Assembly (NCBI GenBank): GCA_948470475.1
Contig: OX419342.1
Span: 8,084,335 to 8,148,334, forward strand
Source of the DNA: Galaxea fascicularis
Lineage: Eukaryota > Cnidaria > Anthozoa > Scleractinia > Euphylliidae
Direction: 5' to 3'
Length of the DNA: 64,000 bases
How positions within the stretch are numbered: the stretch's first letter is position 1; every line of letters starts with the position of its first letter. Position numbers and translations under genes: made by a program. The notes under the pieces were generated by a model that saw nothing but the letters and a program-made list of their open reading frames with translations, did not search any database and was not told the origin of the DNA. Positions 1-12,679 of the stretch are shown piece by piece.

Positions 1-245
1 TAAGTCCTGCCTGATCATACCCAAACTTCTCAAAAGTCGTAGTTTAGGTTATACGTCCAAGAGAGACGTGAAAGGTTTCAGAACGACAAGTGGACGAGTG
101 ATTGGATGGATGGGTCGAAATGAGTTCGGATTTGACAATTACTTTAGGAGGTAAAACTGTAACTAGTCATTTTCCTAAACATGCTGCCCCGGATAAGCTA
201 TTTTTATAAGTATGCACCACGTATCAAGATTTGAATTCCTTTTAG

Positions 246-1443
246 GAACCAGAGGATAGTCCAGGAGAGCAGCGGTCCACGGGGCTCTTCAATGCGTCCT
301 CACCAAAATTTATCACCGCAGTGATCATTATTGGAACTTTGTTGATAGTTTCAAGTGTGGTAGGAATAATCTACGAGCTTCGTCGAGACAAGACTAGTAA
401 AGGTGTGTGTCTAAAGCAAAGAGAATACTTCAGCAAACTAAAATCGTGATTCCTGGGAAAACTTCCTGCAAGAGCGCCTTTTATTAAAGGCAAATCCAAC
501 TCCCTTCCTCTCGTTTTTTCTCCTTTTGACGACACCAAATCCTTCCTGCCCAACAGCTATCATTTGAAGACCAGGCCCCAGTTGTTCAAAAGGTGGATAA
601 CGCTATTGGTTTATCCACTGGGTAGTGATTTATCCGGTGGATAGCACTATTTATCGTTTGAACAACTGAGCCCTGGTTGAGGCCATGATTCCACAGACAT
701 CCTTCAGCACGACGGTTATTTTCGGTAAAATATCAGTTTAGAGCCTCTTGTCCTTCAGGTTAAATTGAGTTCAATGGTAAAGTTTTATTATGCAAATATC
801 ACAACAAACTTCAGAGAATTCCTGAAGAAAACAGCTTTCATCTGAAAGAGACTTCCTGACGAAAACAGCTTCAGGACAACCTGGACTTCCCTAGGGCATG
901 GGCTCCTGTCCAGGGATCCTCCGGCCCCTCGTTCTGAATTTCACAGCGAAAAGTCCTTGGAACGAGTTCAGTTCAAAACTGCTTAACTTGAACTGTGCGA
1001 GAACTGCTTCACTTAAGAAAACGAAAATTATATTTGTTTGCCAAAAAACTTAACTAAAGATTTGATCCTAGGAATAAAAGAACTAAGATCGAGTGGTTTT
1101 ATTTTCCCTTACAGTTTTCACGCGAAGCAAAGATCTAAGGGACGAGATGCATCCAATTGTGGAGACTTTTGTGGCCAACATGAAGAAAAAGTTGGAAGTC
1201 CTTATAAAACGGCACCGTCGCCAGCAATGCCGAGCCATCCGAGCGGAGAAGGAGAGTAACCAACAGGCTGCTATGGCAGTCAGTCAGTATTACGAGATCC
1301 TAAGCTCACGAGATATTCGCCAGGATTGGTCTCCTAAGCGTAATGGCGTGCAGCGCTCTAACAGCGACGACCCCACAGCGTGGCCTTTCTCTGGTACTGA
1401 CAGCAATAATTTGACACTGCCTTCCATAGCTCTTTTGTCTTAG
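246..1443 (+). CDS. C-terminal exons of an unidentified single-pass membrane protein (partial)
   Basis: Two exons are supported: 246-402 (acceptor ccttttag, donor GTGTGT) and 1115-1443 (acceptor cccttacag), ending in TAG. The phases join exactly (52 codons plus 1 base, then 2 bases plus 109 codons including the stop). The first exon encodes a short polar stretch and then a hydrophobic segment, FITAVIIIGTLLIVSSVVG, which is a good transmembrane helix, followed by the basic YELRRDK. The second encodes a cytoplasmic-looking tail of about 108 residues. The tail has an amphipathic basic stretch (MKKKLEVLIKRHRRQQ) and a Ser/Asn-rich end. The 5' part lies beyond the window edge. An open reading frame at 2-150 ending at a GTAAAA donor may be an earlier exon, but its phase does not fit the 246 acceptor; it would fit an acceptor at 258-259. 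I do not recognise the family, and a type I orientation is only inferred from the basic residues after the helix. Confidence 0.5.
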
Positions 1444-1541
1444 CTCTTTGTTTAGTCCATGCATGAAAAGTTATTGTATATATACCATTAGCAGTTGTTA
1501 TTCTTAGTTATATCATTCTAGTTGTTGTTGTAATCTCCTGA

Positions 1542-1785
1542 ATGTCTTATCTCATCTCATCTCACCATATGTTATCCTATCTCATCTCACCTTATGTTGT
1601 GATCTTATGTAATCTCATCTCATCTTCTATTGTCTGGTCTAGTCTTATTTCACGTTATCATATCTCAGTATCGTCTCACCTTATGTTATCTTACCTCATG
1701 TTTTGTTATCTAATCTTATCTCATCTCATTTCATCTCACCTTGTCTTATCTTCTTATCTTATCTTCTTATCTTATGTTATCTTAT
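1542..1785. repeat. Degenerate pentanucleotide tract (CTCAT/CTTAT)n
   Basis: About 240 bp consist of imperfect repeats of TCTCA, TCTTA and CTTAT. This makes long but meaningless open frames rich in Ser, Ile and Leu. It lies about 100 bp downstream of the membrane-protein stop codon. Confidence 0.85.
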
Positions 1786-1985
1786 AGCACACAAACTCGC
1801 ATCACCACTTAACCGAAAGAGGAAAAGGCAAGGCAGTTATAATATTTCTGTTCCGGTTACCCTGGAACCTACTGTGCGAATTATCGAAGAAACAAGGCTG
1901 TAGGCTGACGCGACTGGCCTAATGGAAAATTTTCCTTTCAAACCTCCGAAGTAGACTTTGCTCGGACTTTTTTAACGAGATATTA

Positions 1986-2206
1986 GGCACCTTTAGAATT
2001 GAGTACGAGCATGAGATCTAGTACGAGTACGAATTTCTAATTTCAAACCAGTCACCTCCCCTGAACCCTCACTCTTCCTTGTTACTTACCAGTAGATCCT
2101 GAGATTGTAGAAACAAGAGTGGTGACACTAGTTATCATCTAAAGTACGCGAACAGGATTTGAAAAGTGGTAGTCGTACTCGATCTCGTACTCAAATCTAA
2201 AGGTCC
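1986..2206 (-). mobile_element. MITE family A, copy 1 (TTA target duplication)
   Basis: The ends are inverted: ggcacctttagaattgagta on the left and the reverse of tactcaaatctaaaggtcc on the right. TTA lies on both sides (1983-1985 and 2207-2209), as expected for PIF/Harbinger-type insertion. The interior matches, in reverse orientation, the copy at about 5167-5353, including a shared block with the motif cagtagatcctgagattgta. Confidence 0.7.
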
Positions 2207-3408
2207 TTATTAAGGTTATTGTCGTACTGTTCGCACGCGCTGTTGCTTTTCATAGCCAGTATCAAAACGTATTTGGGTTCTGAGCCAAAAACAGCCGCTT
2301 TTTTATTGTCAATCATCGTAGTCAGTATGACCCATATATGGCAGATAGAGCATACCTTTCTTCAATGATTCATGCATACTTGTATTATATACTTTTTTTA
2401 TGAGAACGTATAATTTTGGCGATTTCAGCTTGAAAACGTTCTCAAAATGTTCTTAAATCAATGCGGAATTGACCAGGAAACCTCAAGTTGCTTGTCACAT
2501 GCTTGTCAGGCAGCTTGCCGCTCTGATGCCGCGCCAATTTGGCTTCACAAAAAGCATTGAACAGAAGTTCACAAAGCAACAAAAAGGAAGGCGCAAAATA
2601 AAGACTTTCTTACCAACCCTCAACCTGGGTATGTTCCGAGCATGTTCTTAAAATTTTGCGGTGCAAACCACAGCCTCAACGTTCTTATAAAAACGGTTCT
2701 TATGAAACAGAGTAGTATAGGGTGGGACTTTTCATTCTTTTTGAACGCATGTTATAATGTAGCATGTCGTCTTACTTGTTTTTATAAAACGCTGTCAAAT
2801 AAACTTACTTACGTTACTACAAACAATGCAAAAACACCAAAGCAGGTGTTACCACTTATAATATGTTGTTGACTCAACTGTTGAATGCTTCGTGACAGCT
2901 GCGATGAGTGGCGAGATATTGTCACGCAATAGCCTGTTCCGATGGCGACAAAGAAATTCGCTCAATATTAGAAAATTTCTAAGGAATGTGCATGCTCGAC
3001 GTTGAGAATAGTTTGTAAAGAACTCCGTTTATTTTAACTTTTATAACCACTGCACACTCCCATGGCAATCCGGGAATTCTGAATTAAAGGGAATATTGTA
3101 ATTGCGTATGTGAGGAATTACGTTGTGTACAGTCACGTTGCCAAGGTTCTCGCAGGACAGACTGTCCCCCATTTCCGCATACTCACGGATGGCATGACGC
3201 ATTTTCGACTGTTGCCGGTCGGATTTCCAACAAACTACCCCTACCTCAACTCCTTGTCTCAGCCTCCAACAAAAGTCTTCCACTTCCTTCTCCACCTCCC
3301 ACCATGTTGGCAAAGCTCCTCTATTTGACATTGTGATCGTGTACGAATGGTTCTAGACGGAAAAGTTAACTGCATCATCGTTAACTTCACCGGGACGTCC
3401 CCCTGAGG

Positions 3409-3653
3409 CAGGGGTGGATCTAGCATTTTTTGAATGTGGGGGCCAAACAAGAATACTAATCAGCGCGCGTTAGCGAGCCTCATTTCGAACATTTTGAAAA
3501 TTTGGGTACTCTTACATGCACTCTGGTGCAATCTGGAATGTAAAAGGTCAGGATTCCATATTGAATATTTGGACAAAAAAAATTCTCCGACGAACTGAAA
3601 GGGGGGGGGGGCGGCCGTCTCGCCTGCCCCTCCCCCTCCTAAATCCGCCCCTG
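3409..3653. mobile_element. Short CAGGGG-ended nonautonomous DNA transposon
   Basis: The left end CAGGGGTGGATCTAG and the reverse complement of the right end, CAGGGGCGGATTTAG, differ at two positions. The element is 245 bp and is flanked by TGAGG at 3404-3408 and 3654-3658. It contains a poly-G run near 3601-3611. The ends resemble hAT termini, but the 5-bp direct repeat is shorter than the 8 bp usual for that superfamily. A longer relative appears at 48539-49387. Confidence 0.6.
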
Positions 3654-5166
3654 TGAGGTTTGATCGTATCTCTGGTTCCGTTGGAAAAACAACGAAATCA
3701 AAGCTCAAACCTTTTCAACGGTCTTCGCTGTTCGCTGCAATTGCAGGGAACACTCACGACGATATGGTCGAACTTGGGACGAGTCTTGAGGTACGTGCAG
3801 AGTTAACGATAATCCAATTGACATGTTTATTGTAAAATATTGTAACATATGATGAATCAGTGACTCTGTTGACAACTAACAAATAACATGATATAGGAGC
3901 TACCAACAGATATTCGATTTTCACGAAAATTTACTCCGGATTCACGAACCACGGTCCACAATACAAAATCACGGATCACGGTAGACTATAGATTCACGGA
4001 TCATGACTTCAATTCAGCTCTTTTTCACGTGTCACGAGCCTTGTTTCTCTCAAATCACGCGACACGCTAGCCTGAGTATCATGCTTTTATAAGTCTGGAG
4101 TCACGCATAATCCCTTTACCACCATGTTACAACTGGAGGGAAATTTGTGCCAGTAACTTGTCAAAGTGTTAGTGTTAACTAGACATCCATGACAACGTAA
4201 TCCTTATTTACATGGCAACTTCCAACACAACAGCAATAACCTTTATTAAATATAGAATAGTACCTGAAAGTTCATAGAAATCTAACTATCACCACAAAGA
4301 TAACAAGTGAAAAGCGAGGGACATTAGAGGGAGTTTCCGGACCGAAGAGTGAGGAGTGAAGTACATAAAGGACAATTAACTTTGGCACGTTTTGACCACA
4401 GTGGTTCAGTGTACAGAGTTGTTCTTCATTGTCCTTTGTTCTTATTCAATATAGCGAAACGCAGTGTCAGCACCAAGGAAAGCGAAGCTAACTAGAGAGT
4501 TGATTGGAAAGTTGCAGCAAATTAAGGTGGACATCAGCACTTTCCGCAGTCAAAATCAACACACGTTTGTTCGAAATTTGGTTTTATAGCTCACTGCACT
4601 GAAAGGCTTCACCGAATGCCTTATTAGAAGGGGAGGGGACGGGAAGGGGGATTGAAAGAGAACTCAGCCAAGACGAGACAAGCAATACACTTTACGAGAA
4701 TTTCCACTGAGGGCAGACGGCTGCGTAGGAGACTACCTCGTGAACGGTGCAGAAAAAACTAGTCTACATCAGTTCGCCACTACAGCGTATGTACAACAGA
4801 ATCGTGGAAAGATTTCCACACAGCCCCATATGCTTGCATTACTGTCATACTCACCCTGTTCCATAACCAATAGAGTTTGAGTCACAAAATGCATGTATAA
4901 TTAATGTATTGCCCAGAATCGTCCTTCGAAAAAGAAATGAAGTATCTTATTTAGAATCGTCTTTTAACGCCTTGGCATCGATTTGAGAAATGGTAAGCAC
5001 AATTGTCAAGAGACAGACAATTTATTCAATACAACTACAATTACTGCATTTAATCATATGCACGTTAATTTGAGCAAAACGAGCATTTTACAATTGTTAC
5101 CGTAATCAGACGTTACTTCGCTCGCCGAGGTATTTTTAAACGCCGTTCACTGTTTGCTTACTAATA

Positions 5167-5353
5167 GGGGCCTTTAGATTTGAGTACGAGATCGAGTACG
5201 ACTTTTCAAATCCTGTTCGCGTGCTTTAGATGATCACTAGTGACACCAATCTTGTTTCTACAATCTCCAGATCTACTGGTAAGCAACAAGGAAGAGTGAG
5301 GGTTCAGGGGAGGTGACTGGTTCTCGTACTCGTACTGAAATCTAAAGGTCCCT
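5167..5353 (+). mobile_element. MITE family A, copy 2
   Basis: This copy is in the opposite orientation to the one at 1986-2206. The ends are ggggcctttagatttgagta and its inverted partner at 5335-5352. The interior carries the same TTTCTACAATCTC block. The target duplication is not clear for this copy. Confidence 0.65.
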
Positions 5354-5977
5354 ATTGACTTTCAGACCGTGGCAACAAGAACTAGGTAACCAACACGTGT
5401 CCCAAGGGACCTGTACTGACCGAAAAAATCAGGTAGAGGTTCAGCTCTTTTTTTTGTCGTTTTTCTGCTAAGCAAGCTAAGACCTCAATCAAGCTCTGCT
5501 TCTTGAAGGTGAATTTTAGTTCAAGCTCCCTTACAACCCTGCTTTCACCCTCTTCAACACCCCCATCTCGCACTTCAACTCGACCGAATAAATTAACCAC
5601 GGTTTGCAAGTGACTTTCAGTTTGCGGAGAAAGTTCCACCACAGCGAAAAGTACGAGGTTGTAATTTGGTAAAAGAAGCCCATTTTGACCTTAAGTCCAT
5701 CTTTTGTAAATTTCGGTTGAAATTGGTTTGGCATTTCGCGGAATTTCGACAGAGGTACTCCGCCACAACCCTTCTCTTCCTGAAACAGCTTAGTTCATTT
5801 TACAGTTTATTGGTAGTCAACTGGCCTTTGAGTAGAAGCGAGGGGGTGACTTTGTTTTGATACGACCTCACTGTTTTTCGCGTGTAAATTACGTTATGCT
5901 AACTGGTCCGCATTTGCACGAGAAAGGCGGAGAGGTTTATATGAAACAATGTCAACTTTAGCCCCGCTTCTACTCAA

Positions 5978-6170
5978 AGGTCAGGCGCGCGTTTCTCGAA
6001 AGTCCCGAAACTTTTCCGGCCTATTTCGGGTACCATTATTTTCATCGTATCCTTAAAAACGAAGGCGTTTCCAGGCATGAAATTTTGGATTAAATTTGCG
6101 GTTTGGTATCTTGAGTAAGTGGATCGGAGTTTTTCGGGCCCGAAAAGGTTTCGAGACTTCGAGAAACGGG
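5978..6170. mobile_element. MITE family B, copy 1
   Basis: The inverted ends are cgtttctcgaaagtcccgaa (from about 5990) and the reverse of ttcgagacttcgagaaacg (to 6168). The internal motif ccaggcatgaaattttgg is shared with the copy at 44330-44565. The copies are about 38 kb apart. Confidence 0.6.
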
Positions 6171-8231
6171 ACCAAGGCCACTGAACACACAACTGTAAGA
6201 TGGACTATTGGATAAGCTCACCTATCGCTTAATAAAGTTTTATCATGATAAATAACCACTGTGAGCAAGCTGTTAAACAATGATGTTTTGTACAACCACT
6301 TAAAAGCGGTAAAAATTACGTAGCTGTATACAAGGCGTAACATGCAGACAGAGACAAAGCCGTAAAAAATTGAAAGACATGAAATAATTTGAGGTAACTT
6401 AAAAAGAAACTTGTTATACAGCGAGAGAGGTGTAGTGAACGCAAACAAGCCATGATCTTATCCTGGAGAGTGTTACCTGCAGTTAAATGTAATTTGACGG
6501 AGTTAACAACAAAGAGAGCCGCGGTTCGTGTTGTGGTCAGCGGGGGTTAGATTTGTGCATGTGTCAGGATTCAATGTACTTTCTGATCAAAGTGCGTTTT
6601 GCGGCTGAAGGCGTGCGCGAGTTTCAGGCGTTGTTCTCTCCCTCCCCTCCCACCTTCCACTGTGTTATCAATGTGACGGGTGCCTATCTTCCCTTTTTGC
6701 CAGCTATGGGAGCAATGGGCAGGTGACACAGCAAACTGCGTGTGACGCTTGATGAATGATGAATGAGCAAAGGTTTCAAAGTGGAGTGGTGGTCAGATCA
6801 TTCCCAGTAAACCGACTCACACATTCAGTCACTCGGCCTTCAAGTAGTTCAAGCCAAGTAAAAACCGGCACACATTCAACGCTCACGAGGTTCTTCCTCC
6901 CTCCGTCATTTGAAAATGCTACACTGGAATTGAGCAGCACAGTGTCTAGAAACAGCCAAGAGATAAACCCTGTGAGAGAGACAAACATTTAAATAGAATC
7001 GCAGTTAGTAATTGATACATAAACACCACTTCGAGATATGTCTCTGAAATTGGTTGGTATTGAGAGAGAGAAAGGGGCTGAGCCAGCCAGCATCAGCTTT
7101 ATGTAGTTACTGCTGTAAACAGTCTACTTCTTCGTTTGTGGTGACGGTTGCTGCATATTTTGCAAGAGGTTGATTTGCTTTCTTTGTAGTTTGCTTTCTT
7201 CATTCTTTTTAATTTGCCTATTGACTGCCTGCAGTCGGTTTCTCTCTCGAATTCCTCTTTTGAAATAGTTTCTCTTGCTTGAAAAGCTCCCCAGAAAGAA
7301 AAAAATGGAACGAGAAGGAATTGGGACGAGACGATGGGCGTCGCCTTGTCTCGTTTCGCCCCAATCCCTTTTTTATAAACCGCGTTATTTTGCGAACGAG
7401 CACGCTGGGACGAGAACTCGACGGATTTTAAGAGGAAAGGAAGGCTTTGCCTACATCTTCCACAAACAGTACTTCCAATTTTGTTTTTAATACCGAGTTG
7501 TTCGTTGGTTGTTTTCACGGCTATTGTCATAAGCGATTTCCTGTTTCGGTTGTAGCTGTTTTACGGTACCGTTAATCACAAAACTTAAAACAAAAACCTA
7601 CTAACCTGGATCGACAGCTGCTCGTTGGTTCACACAACTGTCCACGCTGCCGTGCTATGCTTGTTTGGGGATCAACTACCTAAAAGGGCAAAAAAAGAAA
7701 ATCTTACCAGCAAACTAAAAACAATAACCTCACGAAAAACTTGAACAAGAATAGAAAAGAAACGAGTTGAAGAGAGGGCACATCAAACACTCGAGTTTCA
7801 AAAATAATCACACCACATTGCAAACGAAAACTAATTAAATACCTGGCTGCTTACAAAAATTCCAGTATGGGTTCACGAAATACAAACGAGTGATCAACAC
7901 GATGTTCAAGGAATACATGAGTCCCTGCGAGAACACGATTACTCACGGTATCAACGACGGCAACGGCGGCGAAGATCACGATCATTTGCGATTTCTGTCG
8001 CGACGAGTATTAGACGTCCACGGTCAACTGAATCCACAGGAGAAAACACTGCGGAGTAAATCTGCACCCGATGCACAGCGAACGCCACAAACGGAACTGT
8101 TGCGTTGTTGCGTCCACGACCTACAAGTCTTTTGCTAGATAACAAACGTTATGAGTAACCGAAGGGGGCAGTGTTTGATATCAGCTCGCGCGCGGACGAA
8201 ACGACAACTTGGAATATTACTCTCAAGAGGT

Positions 8232-8237
8232 TTTATT
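8232..8237 (-). terminator. Poly(A) signal AATAAA for the RRM/CCHC gene
   Basis: On the - strand an AATAAA lies about 400 bp past the stop codon of the RRM/CCHC gene. Nothing else nearby needs it, so it plausibly sets the transcript end near 8215. The assignment is inferred from position only. Confidence 0.4.
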
Positions 8238-8640
8238 GATTGCAAAGCATGCACGTTTGAAATTCTACAATATATACGAGCAAGATTTGAAGAACAGTGC
8301 GTTAAGCTATAATTCTTAAACACAATTCCACGAATTACATAAACGAAAACGAGATATCGACAGAAAAAACAAATATTAACAATACAATATTAACAGTTCG
8401 TGTTTAGTTACAAAAGTTTAGCATTTGGCACTATGCTGCACTGCTGAAGGTTGATCAGCCTTCCCGTTAAAAAAAAAAACAAAAGGTCCAGAAAAAAATT
8501 GCACTATCTGTTAAAAACTCAAATATGCTTCGTTTGCGTAAATTTAACATATAAAAAATCTATCAGTCGATCGGGTCAATCCACCGGCAAGACATACAGG
8601 ACCAGCTAAACCGACCGGACCACGAAAGCTATTCGGTCTG

Positions 8641-11600
8641 TCAACGGCTCGGGTATTCATACCTAAGAAAGAAAATGAGAGAAACCTATGGAAAATCTGC
8701 AACAAAGTCCATGCTGTCCTAAAAGACAGCATCTGCCCTTTTCCTCTCTTTGAACTCTTATCAGAGAACCATATAATTAATCTGTGTCCAAACGTTTTGT
8801 TTCCGGACACAGACAAGGCACAAAAATCTACGTACATGCAAAACAAAATGTTCTCCAGTTACAAAGTCTCTCGCAACATCAATAAAAGCAAGGTAAAGCA
8901 AATCTGAAGTGAAGTACTTGAAAAACTCAACTCACAACCAAAATCTCTCGACTTAAGAATCGATACTTGCAAGCTTTCGAGTCACACCAAATGAACACCC
9001 AGGACTGTCTACCTACATTTGACTGCTTCTTCGGTAATCTGGCTCACGCCACACAACAAAAACAGACACAGGAACCTCTACCAATTAACTGTGATTAACT
9101 GCTTTGTTCTTGCTATCAAGTAGGATTGAATAAACTTCACAGGCATTACAGCATTATTACCGGGTTCAAGATTTATCAAGATTTTGGGAGGATTGAGTGG
9201 AGAATTTGGAACCAGAAAATCTCCCGTAAACAGTGTTTAGAGCCTGCAAACAGCGTGTAGACAAGGTTTTGTCTCACATTTGGTAAACTTTGAATACAAA
9301 AAAGCTACAAAGAAAAAGATAGTTGTGCTTAAGTCTCACACTTGTGCCTTGCATCAATGAGGAGAGAATTTGCATGAAATATCAACAGAATCAAATTGTT
9401 ACCTGCGACCTCCATACCCAGGATAACCTTCATATGACCCAGTATACCTTAGAAAAGAATCAAAATTAAAGGTGTCAGAGATGAAAAAAATATAAGGGCC
9501 TTGAAGCTGTATTCTACTTTGTGACCCAACTATAACACTGGCTAGACAACACAACAAAGTTGCAGCAACAATTTGAGCTTGTGCAGCTCACACATATTTC
9601 CCCGTTTAGCAACCAATAGAAACATTGTTGCAGCAAGAAAAAATATTTCTGAACTCCTTCAAAAACATTTTTTGTTGCCGGAAAAGTGTTTCCATGGGTG
9701 GCTAAACAGGAAATATCGTGGAACATATGCAAGCTCAAATTGTTGCCTCATTGAGCTAGCGCTTAAGTGGCCTTGGAGAAAGACAGAGATGTCTCTTATA
9801 ACGATTACTACCTTCCAAACATCCTATCAAACTCCAGAAGAGGAAATAGGGATGCTTCGGAAAGGTCTCTTCCTCTTTCTTGGTGTGTGCATTTTTCTCA
9901 ACATTGATCATTTTTTCTTACTGTCACCATAGGTTTAAGTTACATTCACCAATTTTCAAACCAGAGTAGCATCAAACCATGTCTGATTGTCCACCTGGTT
10001 GCAGTGTGAACTTGAACATACCAGGTTAGGTTTTGTTATATCAACTAAAAGGTGAAATGATTCTTGAGGGAAAACAAGTGGTTTAAGGCGATATTTAGCA
10101 GTAGTGAGCATGATATCAAAGTGCATGTAACTCATTCCTGGGTTTCCCATACAGAACCTCGCCAGTTCCCAGTCATACACTTAGGAGAAGATACAACATG
10201 GAGCAAAGTTTCCTACACAAGGAAACCACACAACCAAAAAGCATTTTACCAGACAACACTCCGCTTCAGCTCTGCAGAAAAATCACAGTGGGCACTGTAC
10301 ACGTAACTTGTCACTACTGTCAGAGTAGAAGTGAGGCATTGGGTGTATTCTCACCTTGGAGGAGACCTTCCAGGACTGCGACTTCTGTAACTTCCATAAC
10401 CATAGTAGTCCCTTGGTGGTGGATAAGGAGGCCGTCTGTCCATGTAGGGATCATAGTAGCGAGGTGGTGGTGGCTCATACATGCCTCTTCTGGGAGGTCC
10501 ATAGTCATAGCGACGATCATATCTATCACGACGGTCATCATACCTTGACAGGGAAATAGAAAGTGATGAACACAATCAAACCTCTGTTTGTGGATAAGTA
10601 ACCTTTTCAATATCTAAACAGTAAAGACAGGTTCTGTGTTCATAGTATACAGGCAACAGTACCCAGGTCCCAGCTTCTAATAACAACCGTGATCTTCATT
10701 CTTTAATCCACAGTTCAAATATGATTTTCATAATTGCAGGCAACCCAAGAGGAGCCCGCAATCATAATCTTCAGGTTGGTCAAAACGTAGCATGCACGGC
10801 TGTTATACATGGAAATTATACATCCATAACTTCTACAATAGATTTCGTTGCTGCACAAGTTATTGAATCTCGATCAACTTTGTTGTGTGGCTTTCGAAGT
10901 GGTCTCTCCCTCAAGCATTGAATCAGTTTGTTTGTCAAGTGTAGACACAGATCTGCCACATAACATATTTTAGTTTTTGGAATCTGTCAATTATTTTAAT
11001 AAGGGATCCACCTAAATTACCACCTGTTGCAGACAAACCTTTATAACACGAAATCGATCACAGAAGTAGCGCATGTTTTCAACATGATGGCCCTCAAGTC
11101 AAATAAATTTACGAGTCCAAACATGGCAATACTACTTGAATATACCTCCACAAAGTGAGAATGATCTGAAAAATAGTTTAACAATCTATTCATCTGAATA
11201 AAGTCTTGAAGATGAAGTCAAAGACACATTGTTCTAAAGATTGTCTGTGAAGTTGAACCAAACTTCTCACAACCCTCATTTATATTCATATCACCCACAA
11301 TCGCTAACTTGTAGTTTCTCATAAATGAACTTAACTCATCTCACACCAGAAGACAGATCGCTTTAGTCCCGAAATTTTGTTAGTGTTTGAATAAAAGACC
11401 AAGTTTTATATCATAAACACGTGCATTTAAAAGTGCTGGGTAGCTCAGCAATGCTTAATGTTCTGCACTTTTTACTGTGAATTCTGTTTTTCTGGCCTTT
11501 TATTGGCAATGAGTGAAACAGGTCCAAAACAACTGTAATTTTGTCTTATTTCTAGCAAATTTGGTTGCTTCTAAAATTAAAAGAAATTTTGGTTAGTCCT

Positions 11601-12634
11601 CTTTCAACAGTGTTTGTTTGCTTATTTATTGATCTATTTGTATTTTCTGCTTGTTTTAGGGTAATGAATTTTAACAAACAGAAAGAACATGACAATGATA
11701 CAAGAAACTGAAGAAAATGAAAATTAAAGGTAACGTATACTGAATTACATGTACTATAATGAGTTAGAGCCTTCAAAGCCAACATTGAAATGCAGATCAT
11801 TTTAAAGCAGCTATTTGATATCAGTTACACCACTGTACAAGCTTGGCAATATTTCAACATCAGATTTAATAAATTACAGAACTCACCTTCGTCGTCTGGG
11901 ACAGTCTTTTGCCCTTAAGAATTCAAAACACAACATTAGTCCATTTTTGTTTGCAACAACAAAATAATAGGGGTAATGACAAAAAAAGATGCTGAGAACA
12001 CCAAAACAGTATGTAACTTTAATGAGTAAAACAAGATAGTATTTTACATAATTATACTCCAAGGTAGTAACAATACAGAGAATCCATCACAAGAGTTCAA
12101 GGACCCTAAAAAGTAGTTAGAGATCACATGTAACAAGTAGCAGATAGCTTACCAATGCCCATGTTTTCCACATGAAAAGCATTCATCTTCAGAGGGCTTC
12201 CCCTTGGTTTTTGCATACTAAAATAATTTTAGTATAAATAATTTATTAGAATGACACCATTTAGCTTGAAATACTTTATTTTATTATCTCTCAGTTGGTA
12301 CCTGCGCTGTGATTGGTCAATTTCGCGGGCCGTATTTCACTGTACGGCCCGCTGAATTTGAAAGTTTCCTTTTCCTCGCACCTGATTAACCTCAGAGATA
12401 TAATAAATATCTTACTAACCTCCTTTTCTTGGTCCATACTGCAAGTTACGGCTCCTCGTTTTTTCCCATTGATTTATGGCCCACACGCTTCGCACTTGAG
12501 CCATAAGCAAATGGGAAGAAACTCGGTCCGTAATTAACAGTACGGACTTTGAACTTGGTTAGTAAGAGGTACTGATTTCCAGTCTCCCAAATTAGTAGAG
12601 CACTCGTGTTCGGCTAGAACGAATTGAGACTTAA

Positions 12635-12679
<45 letters not shown>

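Larger units (their letters stand above)
1444..8214. other. Intergenic region of repeats, no gene supported
   Basis: I see no convincing coding exon between the membrane-protein stop and the 3' end of the RRM gene. The stretch holds the pentanucleotide tract at 1542-1785, two copies of one MITE at 1986-2206 and about 5167-5353, a CAGGGG-ended element at 3409-3653, degenerate runs of the motif tcacggatcacg near 3915-4070, and a TIR element at about 5978-6170. A 143-codon frame on the - strand at 7099-7530 has two CxxC pairs, but no family that I recognise. Confidence 0.5.

Noticed and set aside
3041..3331. 96-codon frame on the - strand beginning MSNRGALPTWW
   Set aside because: The frame is unbroken and has an ATG, but there is no recognisable domain, no poly(A) context and it lies among repeats, so it stays unsupported.
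7099..7530. 143-codon - strand frame with CGRC and CKIC pairs
   Set aside because: The cysteine pairs could be chance; no zinc-finger spacing fits, and low-complexity stretches surround it.
7925..8010. Possible signal-peptide exon on the - strand (MIVIFAAVAVVDT then GTGAGT)
   Set aside because: It would need downstream exons at lower coordinates, and none could be found; the signal is too short to trust.
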